The notes under the pieces were generated by a model. The model was not told the origin of the DNA, ran no database searches, and saw nothing but the letters and a program-made list of their open reading frames with translations. A stretch of DNA of 64,000 nt from Ignavibacteriae bacterium HGW-Ignavibacteriae-2. GTDB taxonomy: Bacteria; Bacteroidota; Ignavibacteria; Ignavibacteriales; Melioribacteraceae. Below, one piece after another: positions 48,014-55,779 of the stretch. Numbering within the stretch: the stretch's first letter is position 1; every line of letters begins with the position of its first letter. The position numbers and the translations under genes were made by a program. The stretch covers positions 36,791 to 100,790 of the forward strand of contig PGYT01000005.1 in assembly GCA_002839805.1 (NCBI GenBank), read 5' to 3'.

Positions 48014-49068
48014 TGCAAAACAAAAAAATTCTCATATGCTATAACGAACCTGTAACTTTTTATTCCAACTATCTTGGAAAGGATTTTGAGAATAAAAATG
48101 AAATTACAGATTTATCTGAAACCGAATTCATCAAAAATTTGAATCTTCTTCAGGTAAGTTTGCTGAAAAATTATACCTCCGTGGAATTCCTCGGTCTTAA
48201 TAAAGATATTCAGACAGCTCTTAGAAAAATCAAAAAACATAATCCCGACGTTATATTTAATTTTGTTGAGTCTATAGAAGGTGATACAAATTTTGAGAGT
48301 TTTATTCCAGGATTGTTTGACATAATGGACATTCAGTATACTGGTAACAATTCTATGTGTTTAGGTAATTGTTTGCATAAAATCAGGACCAAACAATTAC
48401 TCGATTTCAACGAAGTTAAAACACCAGCATATCAAGTTATTGATGTTAAGGACAAAATCGAAGAGGAATTCATAAAACTCAAGTACCCCATTATTATGAA
48501 AATTGTAACTGAGGATGCGAGTATAGGAATTTCCGAAAATTCTGTTGTTTACGATTTCGCTGCTTTAAAAAGACAGAGTAATTTTTTATTCAGGAACTAC
48601 AAAAAAAGTGTGGTTCTTGAAGAATACATTAATGGACGCGAATTAAATGTTTCAATATTGGGGGGAAATGTGCTCCCTATTTCCGAAATCAGTTTTTCGG
48701 GTCTGCCAAAACTGTTACCAAAAATTGTTACTTACGAAGCAAAGTGGGCTCCTGGAAGCGTTTATTTCGCAAATACCAACCCGATTTGTCCCGCTCAATT
48801 GAATGATAAGTTAGCCAATAAAGTAAAAGAGACAGCCTTAAAAGCTTACCACGCCCTCGGCTGTAGAGATTATGCAAGAGTGGATATTAGACTCGATAAA
48901 AATAATGTTCCTTATGTAATTGAAATCAACCCTAATCCCGACATATCTCCCGATACCGGCTTTGTCCGTTCTTCAAAAGCCGCTGGTATTGATTATAATG
49001 AACTATTGCACAAATTAGCACAATTTGCACTAAAGAGGGCGGAGAATGATTCGAAAAATAACAACTAA
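48013..49068 (+). CDS. ATP-grasp ligase, D-Ala-D-Ala-ligase-like (second of pair)
   Basis: 351 residues, a divergent paralogue of the gene just upstream. The N-terminal domain has HNPDVIFNFVESIEGD. The ATP-grasp core has MKIVTEDASIGISENS, LEEYINGRELNVSILGG and the Mg ligands RVDIRLDKNNVPYVIEINPNPD. The first glycine-rich loop is EDASIGIS rather than GSSKGI, so nucleotide binding may differ from the partner. True Ddl enzymes are usually single genes beside mur genes. This tandem pair with GNAT and KamA genes argues for a different amino-acid or peptide ligation. ATG 48013 overlaps the previous TGA, and the end overlaps the GNAT gene by 23 bases. Confidence 0.88.
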   Translation: MQNKKILICYNEPVTFYSNYLGKDFENKNEITDLSETEFIKNLNLLQVSLLKNYTSVEFLGLNKDIQTALRKIKKHNPDVIFNFVESIEGDTNFESFIPGLFDIMDIQYTGNNSMCLGNCLHKIRTKQLLDFNEVKTPAYQVIDVKDKIEEEFIKLKYPIIMKIVTEDASIGISENSVVYDFAALKRQSNFLFRNYKKSVVLEEYINGRELNVSILGGNVLPISEISFSGLPKLLPKIVTYEAKWAPGSVYFANTNPICPAQLNDKLANKVKETALKAYHALGCRDYARVDIRLDKNNVPYVIEINPNPDISPDTGFVRSSKAAGIDYNELLHKLAQFALKRAENDSKNNN

Positions 49069-49519
49069 GGATCGGGATTCACTCGTGAGCATTATTAATA
49101 GAATAACTGAATTTTCTGCTGAAGAAAAGGAAGTTGCCATCGAGCTAATAGATGAGTCTATAAAAGAAGTGAATGATAATCCTTATATAACTTTTGTATT
49201 CGTACTCGATGAAACAGCAATAGGTTTTTATTGTATTGGTAAACGGGCTCTAACTGATGGTGTGTTTGATCTCTATTGGATTGTTGTTGATCCAAGAAAA
49301 CAAGAAAAAGGCTATGGTAAAGATTTACTTTTACATGCCGAAAAATTTGTTGAAAAGAGCAATGGAAGATGGCTGCTTATAGAAACATCATCCAAGGCAG
49401 AGTATAAAAAAACGAGAAATTTTTATTTGAGAAATTTTTACACCAAAGTTGCAGAGATAAACGATTTTTATAGTAAAGACGATCACTTAATTATTTTTGG
49501 TAAATATCTAATAACGTAA
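49046..49519 (+). CDS. GNAT-family N-acetyltransferase
   Basis: 157 residues, a single GNAT fold. The acetyl-CoA loop is VDPRKQEKGYGKDLLLHAE (~90-108; Q/R-x-x-G-x-G/A form), preceded by beta strands DGVFDLYWIVV and followed by RWLLIETSS and the late YKKTRNFYLRNFY helix. It starts inside the end of the second ATP-grasp gene (GGAG upstream of ATG) and lies 12 bases before the KamA gene, so it belongs to the same operon. In methanogens and some bacteria a GNAT enzyme (AblB) acetylates beta-lysine made by AblA/KamA. This protein is shorter than AblB, so that function is only a suggestion. Confidence 0.88.
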   Translation: MIRKITTKDRDSLVSIINRITEFSAEEKEVAIELIDESIKEVNDNPYITFVFVLDETAIGFYCIGKRALTDGVFDLYWIVVDPRKQEKGYGKDLLLHAEKFVEKSNGRWLLIETSSKAEYKKTRNFYLRNFYTKVAEINDFYSKDDHLIIFGKYLIT

Positions 49520-49531
49520 AGGATTTATTTT

Positions 49532-50710
49532 ATGGAATTATGGCAGCAAATGATTCGAGATAGCGTTCATACGGTTGATCAATTAGTTGATAAATTCAAC
49601 CTCGACAGATCAGTTGCTCAACAACTAGATGAATTTTTTCAGGCTAGAATTAATCCCTATTATCTGAGTCTTATTCGGCAGCCTGGAGATCCTATATGGC
49701 TTCAATGTGTTCCCGATAGACTTGAATTGGAAGATATTGATGGATTTGAAGATCCGTTAAATGAGGATGAAATGAGCCCCGTTCCTAATATTACCCATCG
49801 TTACCCCGATAGATGTTTATTTCTTGTTACAAGTCAATGCGGTATGTATTGCCGTTTCTGCACTAGAAAACGAAAGGTCGGTGACTCGGATAAAATTTCA
49901 ATGAAACAATTAGAATCAGCTTTTCGTTACATCGAGAAACATAGCGAAATACGAGATGTTATTTTATCTGGCGGTGATCCTCTAATGCTCACGGATTATT
50001 TACTTGAAAGAATATTAAATAGATTAAGAAAAATTCCACATGTAGAAATTATAAGACTCGGAACTAAAATGCCTGTGGTTCTTCCTCAGCGAATAACTCC
50101 TAAATTAGTTGAAATGATTAAAAAATATCATCCCATTTGGGTTAATACGCATTTTAATCACCCTTGGGAAATTACACCCGAAAGCACCAAAGCCTGCGCC
50201 ATGCTCGTTGATGCCGGATGCCCGGTAAATAATCAGGCGGTTCTTATGCGAGGTGTAAATGATGATCCTGTTGTTATGAAAGAACTAATGCTTAAACTTC
50301 TTAAAATACGTGTCAGACCTTACTACCTGTTCATGGCCGACGAAACCAAAGGTGCCAGTCATTTCAGAACAACCCTTGATAAAGGAATTGACATAATGGA
50401 TCACTTACGCGGGCATATAAGCGGACTTGCAATTCCACATTTTGTAATAGATGCCCCTGGCGGAGGTGGGAAAATACCTATACTTCCCGAATATGTTCTC
50501 CATAAAGATGATGAAAAAATTATACTCCGGAATTATAAACATCAGAACTATATCTACAGGGAAGCTAAAACGGATGAAGTAAAAACAAAACAGACGGAAG
50601 GAAAAGCTCCTGAAAATAAAAAAAATGGTAATGGCAATGGAAAAAAGGAGAAACAGTTACAAGATATAGAAACAATTAAAGTTACCGAACTCCAGATAAA
50701 TGAAAATTAA
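49532..50710 (+). CDS. KamA-family radical SAM aminomutase, probable lysine 2,3-aminomutase
   Basis: Radical SAM, PLP-dependent aminomutase of 392 residues. The [4Fe-4S] ligands are C103, C107 and C110 (CGMYCRFC). PLP Lys314 lies in DAPGGGGKIP. D270 (MADETKG) and D307 match the two aspartates that bind the lysine side chain in clostridial lysine 2,3-aminomutase, so L-lysine to beta-lysine is the best guess. HFRT and LRGHISGLAIP are also conserved. EpmB and glutamate 2,3-aminomutase are alternatives; EpmB is unlikely with no epmA nearby. The last ~45 residues are a low-complexity Lys/Asn/Gly/Glu tail with NGNGNG. It closes the cluster and is followed by a terminator. Confidence 0.9.
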   Translation: MELWQQMIRDSVHTVDQLVDKFNLDRSVAQQLDEFFQARINPYYLSLIRQPGDPIWLQCVPDRLELEDIDGFEDPLNEDEMSPVPNITHRYPDRCLFLVTSQCGMYCRFCTRKRKVGDSDKISMKQLESAFRYIEKHSEIRDVILSGGDPLMLTDYLLERILNRLRKIPHVEIIRLGTKMPVVLPQRITPKLVEMIKKYHPIWVNTHFNHPWEITPESTKACAMLVDAGCPVNNQAVLMRGVNDDPVVMKELMLKLLKIRVRPYYLFMADETKGASHFRTTLDKGIDIMDHLRGHISGLAIPHFVIDAPGGGGKIPILPEYVLHKDDEKIILRNYKHQNYIYREAKTDEVKTKQTEGKAPENKKNGNGNGKKEKQLQDIETIKVTELQINEN

Positions 50711-50735
50711 AAAAGGGGCATTAAGTCCCCTTTTT
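50709..50735. terminator. Bidirectional terminator between the KamA gene and the thioredoxin-like gene
   Basis: AAAAAGGGG (50710-50718) and CCCCTTTTT (50727-50735) form a 9-bp stem with an 8-base loop, with A-runs and T-runs on both sides. It overlaps the KamA stop and the stop of the opposing gene, serving both strands. Confidence 0.85.
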
Positions 50736-51249
50736 ATTTACTTATAATATTATAAAGATCTTTTTCAAGACTAGTTATAGGCGTTTCAATTATTCGTCCG
50801 ATTTCCTCATTATTTTTGTAAACTATAAATGTCGGTACAAATTCAATATTTAAGCGATCAACTTCGTTCGATAAACCCTTTTTCAATCGATTTACAGCAA
50901 CAATAGTATATAAAGAATCGGGGTATTGAACGGCATCTAAAACGTTAAGTATTCTAGGCACTTCCCTTCTGCTGTCACTGCACCAAGTGCCCAAAACAAT
51001 TTTAATGTTGTAATCGTGCAACGACTCTTTGAGCATTATAATTGCCTGACTATCTGGTTCATATGAATTATACTCAAAATCATACCATGATGAGAAAGCC
51101 GAGTCGTTAAAAGCTGTTCGATCACAAAAACCAATCAGCATCAATTTATCAGTTCTTTCGTCCAAAGACTTAAGATTTATTGAATCTTGTGAGTATACAA
51201 TAATGGAAGTAATTGATATAATAAAAAGTATTTGAAAAAATCTTATCAT
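50734..51249 (-). CDS. Exported thioredoxin-fold protein with a single active-site cysteine
   Basis: 171 residues. A signal peptide (~1-20, ending IIVYSQ) is followed by a thioredoxin-like domain: KIVLGTWCSDSRREVPR, then a cis-Pro motif IEFVPTFIVYKNNEEIGR. The usual WCxxC is WCSDS here, so the resolving cysteine is missing. Bacteroidetes thioredoxin-family proteins often have WCxDC. A monothiol could act in mixed-disulfide or binding roles rather than dithiol reduction. It overlaps nadK by four bases (ATGA) as second gene of a two-gene unit. Confidence 0.82.
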   Translation of the reverse strand: MIRFFQILFIISITSIIVYSQDSINLKSLDERTDKLMLIGFCDRTAFNDSAFSSWYDFEYNSYEPDSQAIIMLKESLHDYNIKIVLGTWCSDSRREVPRILNVLDAVQYPDSLYTIVAVNRLKKGLSNEVDRLNIEFVPTFIVYKNNEEIGRIIETPITSLEKDLYNIISK

Positions 51250-52145
51250 TCTTCCTCCTTTTTGTTTGGGTTATTTCGTACATCCAAACCCCAGTAAAGT
51301 TTTCTTCTTAAAATTTCAAAATAGTTTGTGGACTTTGTATGAATCAGTTTAATCGGCGTATGGCTTTTATAAATTTCAAAGGTAGAGGGAGGTGCAAAAT
51401 AATGAACACGCTGTCCATCGCAATTAATTTGTATTTTGGAATGTAAAGAATTAACTGTAATTGTTAAACGTTTATTGCTGTCCAGAATTAAGGGGCGCAT
51501 TGTTAATGTATGCGGCGAAATTGGATTTAATGCTATCACATTTGCGCTCGGACTTATTATTGGCCCGCCGGTGGAAAGAGAATATCCGGTTGATCCGGTG
51601 GGAGTGGCTATTATTATTCCATCCGCAGAAAATGTTGTGACATACTCATCATCAACATTTACAGTAAGTTCAATCATTTTTGGCCAACCACCTTTATCAA
51701 TTACTATATCGTTAATCGCATATAATTTGTTCGTACTATCATTAATTCTAAATGCTTCAAGAGCTATCCTTTCTTCAATGACGTATTTATTTTCCTTAAG
51801 ATCTTTCATTAATTCGTCCAAATTCGAATCATCCAGCTCCGCAAGAAAGCCTAGTTTCCCGAAATTAATTCCTATGATAGGTGTGTCAAAATGACGAGCC
51901 TCATATGCGGTTGTAAGCATAGTTCCATCGCCACCAATAGAAATTACAAAATCACTTTCGGTAAATAGATCGGTATGTTTAAGAAAATTAGAATCTCTAA
52001 TGGACAATGGTAATTCTGTAAATGAAACTGCTAGTGACTCGCTAAGAAAATATTCAAAATCGTTCGACTTTAGTTTAGCGACTATTCTTTCAACGATGTC
52101 AAGAATATTGCTTTTAGTAATATTTGGTATTATTCCAATTTTCAT
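51246..52145 (-). CDS. nadK: NAD kinase
   Basis: Phosphorylates NAD to NADP in the cytoplasm. The catalytic motif is SIGGDGTMLTTAYEA (~70-84), with GINFGKLGFLAEL, the NAD-binding NDIVIDKG and the GPIISPSANVIALNPISPHTLT segment. Length 299 is normal. It is the first gene of a short minus-strand pair with the thioredoxin-like protein. Confidence 0.95.
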   Translation of the reverse strand: MKIGIIPNITKSNILDIVERIVAKLKSNDFEYFLSESLAVSFTELPLSIRDSNFLKHTDLFTESDFVISIGGDGTMLTTAYEARHFDTPIIGINFGKLGFLAELDDSNLDELMKDLKENKYVIEERIALEAFRINDSTNKLYAINDIVIDKGGWPKMIELTVNVDDEYVTTFSADGIIIATPTGSTGYSLSTGGPIISPSANVIALNPISPHTLTMRPLILDSNKRLTITVNSLHSKIQINCDGQRVHYFAPPSTFEIYKSHTPIKLIHTKSTNYFEILRRKLYWGLDVRNNPNKKEEE

Positions 52146-52244
52146 ATTATTTTCTTTTTTGAAGAACTAAAATAATACTAATCTAATTTCGAAAAAGTAT
52201 TTTTTTTGTTAAATTAGCCAAATAATAACAAACGGGAGATCTTC

Positions 52245-52610
52245 ATGAAAAAATCATTCTTATTTTTATCTGTTTTATTAACATTTTTCTTCGCCACAAA
52301 TTTATTTGCGCAAAACTTTCAAACCGGTAAATTTTCAGGCAATTACCAATCAGAAGGGTTTAATCTGAACAAAGGAGAGGGTAAAAGAACTTATTCGGTT
52401 GAAGTAAAATTCAAAAAAGCTTATGAAGTTGCCCCAACCATTATTCTAACTGTTAATCATTTGAATGCAGAAACTAAAGATGGAGTTAGAGTCCGTTATG
52501 AAGTAACAACAAAAGGTATTTCGAGAGATGGCTTTTTGATTGAAGTTGCAACTTGGGAGGATTCCAAGATTCATGAAATTCGTGGTGACTGGGTTGCTTT
52601 TAACGAGTAA
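52245..52610 (+). CDS. Secreted H-type lectin-like protein
   Basis: 121 residues. A signal peptide (MKKSFLFLSVLLTFFFATNLFAQ) is followed by a ~95-residue domain with the H-type lectin pattern: VEVKFKKAYEVAPTIILTVN, RVRYEVTTKGISRDGFLIEV, TWEDSKIHEIRGDWVAF. H-type lectins (Helix pomatia agglutinin, discoidin C-terminal domain) bind GalNAc-type sugars as trimers. The match is by motif reading only. GGGAG precedes the ATG. It stands alone, divergent from nadK and convergent with the MsbA-like gene. It may bind the organism's own surface glycan or foreign glycans. Confidence 0.72.
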   Translation: MKKSFLFLSVLLTFFFATNLFAQNFQTGKFSGNYQSEGFNLNKGEGKRTYSVEVKFKKAYEVAPTIILTVNHLNAETKDGVRVRYEVTTKGISRDGFLIEVATWEDSKIHEIRGDWVAFNE

Positions 52611-52623
52611 ATTTAAATATTTA

Positions 52624-52652
52624 TTGAAGCAGTCTTATTTAGACTGCTTCAA
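52624..52652. terminator. Hairpin terminator between the lectin-like and MsbA-like genes
   Basis: TTGAAGCAGTCT (52624-52635) and AGACTGCTTCAA (52641-52652) are a perfect 12-bp stem with a 5-base loop. It overlaps the minus-strand stop codon. The flanks are T-poor on the plus strand and AT-rich on the minus strand, so it may serve both genes. Confidence 0.75.
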
Positions 52653-54514
52653 CTCATTTCCCTAAACTGAAGTTCATATAATTTTTTATAAATTCCTGAA
52701 TGGTCTTTTAACAATTCATCATTTTTCCCTCTTTGTACAATTTTACCTCTATCCAATACTAATATTACATCAGCATTTCTAATTGTACTTAATCTGTGTG
52801 CAATAACTATTGTGGTCCTTTCTTCCATTAATCGTTCTATTGCTTCCTGCACCAGTACTTCCGATTCGTTATCAAGAGCGGAAGTGGCCTCGTCAAAAAT
52901 CATAACAGGCGGATTTTTAAGCAAAGCACGGGCTATGGAAAGACGCTGTCTTTGTCCTCCCGAAATTTTAACACCGCGTTCACCAATTATAGTTTCATAA
53001 CCATTTGGGAATTCGGTAATAAAATTATGGGCATTTGCAATTTTCGCAACCTCAATTATTTTATCCAGCGGATAATCGGTAAGTCCATAAGCAATATTAT
53101 TTTTAACAGTTTCGTCAAATAGAACGGTTTCCTGGGTAACAACCCCCATCAGGCTTCTAATATCTTCAATCTTCGCATGTTTTATATCAACACCGTCAAT
53201 CAGAATTCGTCCGCCGGTGGGATCGTAAAATCTAGGAATAAGATCCACAAGCGTGGATTTACCGGCACCACTACTGCCCACAAGAGCAACAATCTGTCCT
53301 TTTTTTGCCTCAAAACTGATATTGTCAAGTACCAGCTCATCACTGTCTTCATAATGAAAAGATACATTTTCAAATTCTATTGATTCTTTAAAGTTGCTGA
53401 TCCTGATAGGATTTGATTCATTTTTAATTGTCGGCTCTGTATCGAGAATTTCGAATATACGCTGCCCTGCCGCAATTGATTCCTGAACTTTATTATTGAT
53501 TGAACTTATTGCTTTCATAGGAGGCATCATTTGGAAAATCGCAAAAATAAAACCAAGAAATTCACTCGCTTTTATGGATTGTTCCACAAGTACGAGTTGT
53601 CCGCCATAATAAATTACAAAAGCGCCAACAAGAACAGCTATGGTTTCTGTTGAAGGACTTGAAATATTTCTTATACGTACTTTTTTAAGATTTAATTTAA
53701 AAATATTCTCTGTTTGGAGTTCGAATTTTTCAGTCTCATATTTTTCCATTCCAAACGCTTTTACAATTTTAGCACCTACTATTGTTTCATGTAATATAGA
53801 AGCAATACCACCCATTTTCTGCTGTAAAATATAACTTTGCTTGCGCAATTTAATTCCTATAAAAGTAATGATAAGGATTGAAAAAGGCAGAATTATAAGC
53901 GAAAATAAAGTTAGCTTCCAGCTTATTGAAAACGCTATAGCGAAAAAAACCAATATTGTTACGGGTTCCTTAAACAAACTCAGGAATACCGCCGATACAC
54001 TAGTCTGTACCATAAAAACATCATTTGAAAAACGGGACATTAAATCACCCGTTTTTTCGTTTTTAAAGTAACTCATAGGTAATTTGTGTAGATGCCTGTA
54101 AGTTTCATCACGAAAATCCCTTATCAGGGCCTGTTCCACATATGAGAGGTAATATTCCTGTAAATATGAGAAAATATTTTTTGCCACAAAAGCCAGCATG
54201 ATAAGAATGCATACTCTCAATAATTTATCTGTTGTAGAACCGCTCAGCATAAAATTGTTGAAGGTCTCTTTTACATCCGAAGTTATCTTGGAGAACCAAC
54301 TTGTAATAGCAATAGAATCGGTTACTTTTTTTACGCTTTCGGTTTTAGTTTCAACCTGGTCCTGATTTTGCAGAAACAAAGTATCCATAAGAGGTATCGT
54401 TAGATAAACAGAGGCCCCGTGCATAAACGCGTACAAAAATGTGCATAAAATCGAGAGTATTACGTGTTTCCAGTATGGCTTTACATATTCTAAAATTCTA
54501 TAAAATATTTTCAT
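52649..54514 (-). CDS. MsbA-like ABC exporter (fused membrane and ATPase domains)
   Basis: 621 residues. Six membrane helices (~15-345; GDLMSRFSNDVFMVQ is the coupling region) precede an ABC ATPase. The ATPase has Walker A LVGSSGAGKSTLVDL, the signature KISGGQRQRLSIARALL, Walker B VMIFDEATSALD and the H-loop IVIAHRLSTI. Such half-transporters act as homodimers and flip lipids. With surface-glycan genes directly downstream on the chromosome and lipid A genes in the same window, lipid A-core or lipid-linked glycan export is likely, but multidrug export cannot be excluded. Confidence 0.9.
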   Translation of the reverse strand: MKIFYRILEYVKPYWKHVILSILCTFLYAFMHGASVYLTIPLMDTLFLQNQDQVETKTESVKKVTDSIAITSWFSKITSDVKETFNNFMLSGSTTDKLLRVCILIMLAFVAKNIFSYLQEYYLSYVEQALIRDFRDETYRHLHKLPMSYFKNEKTGDLMSRFSNDVFMVQTSVSAVFLSLFKEPVTILVFFAIAFSISWKLTLFSLIILPFSILIITFIGIKLRKQSYILQQKMGGIASILHETIVGAKIVKAFGMEKYETEKFELQTENIFKLNLKKVRIRNISSPSTETIAVLVGAFVIYYGGQLVLVEQSIKASEFLGFIFAIFQMMPPMKAISSINNKVQESIAAGQRIFEILDTEPTIKNESNPIRISNFKESIEFENVSFHYEDSDELVLDNISFEAKKGQIVALVGSSGAGKSTLVDLIPRFYDPTGGRILIDGVDIKHAKIEDIRSLMGVVTQETVLFDETVKNNIAYGLTDYPLDKIIEVAKIANAHNFITEFPNGYETIIGERGVKISGGQRQRLSIARALLKNPPVMIFDEATSALDNESEVLVQEAIERLMEERTTIVIAHRLSTIRNADVILVLDRGKIVQRGKNDELLKDHSGIYKKLYELQFREMS

Positions 54515-54731
54515 TTAATCACTATTCATAAATAATTGGAGAGAACAAACAAAATTAATATCATATTAAAAATACGCAATCAATAAAACGGAACCAAATT
54601 TACTGATAAACTAGTCTATGAATATAACGGCGATTTTGCTTACCTCAAAATGGATTTCAACACGTTTTTTCTTATGAAATTTATATTATTTATAAAATGA
54701 TATGTTATATTTTTGCAGTGATTTTTTCATT

Positions 54732-54737
54732 TATAAT
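54732..54737 (+). promoter_or_regulatory. Candidate -10 element of the Stealth gene
   Basis: A consensus TATAAT lies 31 bases before the ATG at 54769. The only -35-like hexamer (TTGCAG, 54713-54718) is just 13 bases upstream, which is too close for a standard promoter. No Shine-Dalgarno is obvious before this ATG. Confidence 0.3.
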
Positions 54738-54768
54738 GGACTGAATTAATATTAGAAATCAAAACGAT

Positions 54769-55773
54769 ATGAAAATAGATATTGTTTATACTTGGGTGGA
54801 TGGTTCTGATCCCCTATGGCTAAATCGAAGAATAGAAAAAACTCAATTATTAGGAAATGTTTTAAGTGAGTCGAAAAGTGAAGCCAGGTTCATGGACAAC
54901 GATGAACTCAAATTTTCTTTACGTTCGATTTTCAATTATGCTCCTTGGGTTAACAAAATTTTTATTGTAACAGATAATCAAGTGCCCAATTGGCTCCAGA
55001 CTTCACATCCTAAAATTCAAATTATTGATCATAAGGAAATATTTTCGGATACTTCGATATTACCTACCTACAGCGCAAGGGGCATCGAAACACAAATCCA
55101 CCATATCAAGGACTTATCTGAACATTTTATCTATTTTAATGATGATATGTTTTTGGGAAATATTTGTACACCCGACCAATTTTTTACAAATAAAGGATTA
55201 AACAGGGTTTTCGTTTCGGAAATATTTCCAATACCAAGTAATAAAGCGTTCGATATCAGTCAACGACCTGCTGAAAAAAGAAATGATCATCAGTTTGCCA
55301 TAGTTAATACACGTAAACTGATCCGCCAAAAATTCAACAAATCGATATACTACAATATAAGACACGGTGCAAAACCATTAATTAAATCCATACTTTACGA
55401 TCTTGAGAATCTATTTACTGAGGAAATTACAAGGACAAGCAGAAACAGTTTTAGAACTGAAGAGGATGTTTTGATGCTCCATCTCTTTGAATATTATAGT
55501 TTAATTAAAGGTTATGGAAAACCCAAGTATCTTAAAACAGTAAGTTCTAAAAAGAAAACTAACGCAAACATTTCTTTGTTCAACAATAAGTATACATTTG
55601 GGTATATAAATTTGCATGAGAAGGGTATTGAACAACAGCTAAAAAATATAAAAGCTAATAAACCGTTTATGCTTTGTTTGAATCAGACCCCCAAAACGCC
55701 TCCGGAAAATATTGAAAAGATTAAAAATTTCCTCAAGGATTATTTTCCAGAAAAAAGTCCTTTCGAGAAATAA
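54769..55773 (+). CDS. Stealth-family sugar-phosphate transferase
   Basis: 334 residues. Conserved region 1 is at the N-terminus (KIDIVYTWVDGSDPLW). Region 2 follows (RFMDNDELKFSLRSIFNYAP, then IFIVTDNQVPNWL and HFIYFNDDMFLG), with a third conserved stretch in the C-terminal half (RTEEDVLMLHLFEYY). Stealth proteins transfer hexose- or hexosamine-1-phosphate from UDP-sugars to build phosphodiester-linked capsule polymers. It is convergent with the minus-strand glycan operon, separated by 6 bases from the TagF-like gene, so both probably act on the same surface polymer. Confidence 0.92.
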   Translation: MKIDIVYTWVDGSDPLWLNRRIEKTQLLGNVLSESKSEARFMDNDELKFSLRSIFNYAPWVNKIFIVTDNQVPNWLQTSHPKIQIIDHKEIFSDTSILPTYSARGIETQIHHIKDLSEHFIYFNDDMFLGNICTPDQFFTNKGLNRVFVSEIFPIPSNKAFDISQRPAEKRNDHQFAIVNTRKLIRQKFNKSIYYNIRHGAKPLIKSILYDLENLFTEEITRTSRNSFRTEEDVLMLHLFEYYSLIKGYGKPKYLKTVSSKKKTNANISLFNNKYTFGYINLHEKGIEQQLKNIKANKPFMLCLNQTPKTPPENIEKIKNFLKDYFPEKSPFEK

Positions 55774-55779
55774 CAGGCA

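Noticed and set aside
48013..49068. Ddl (peptidoglycan D-Ala-D-Ala ligase) as a firm call
   Set aside because: No mur/fts genes nearby, a tandem divergent paralogue and an altered Gly-rich loop; kept as a family-level call.
49532..50710. EpmB (EF-P lysine modification) for the KamA-family protein
   Set aside because: No epmA or efp in the window; residues match lysine 2,3-aminomutase, and the context is ATP-grasp/GNAT.
51436..51894. Plus-strand 152-codon frame opposite nadK
   Set aside because: Antisense shadow of a clear NAD kinase with intact GGDG motif.
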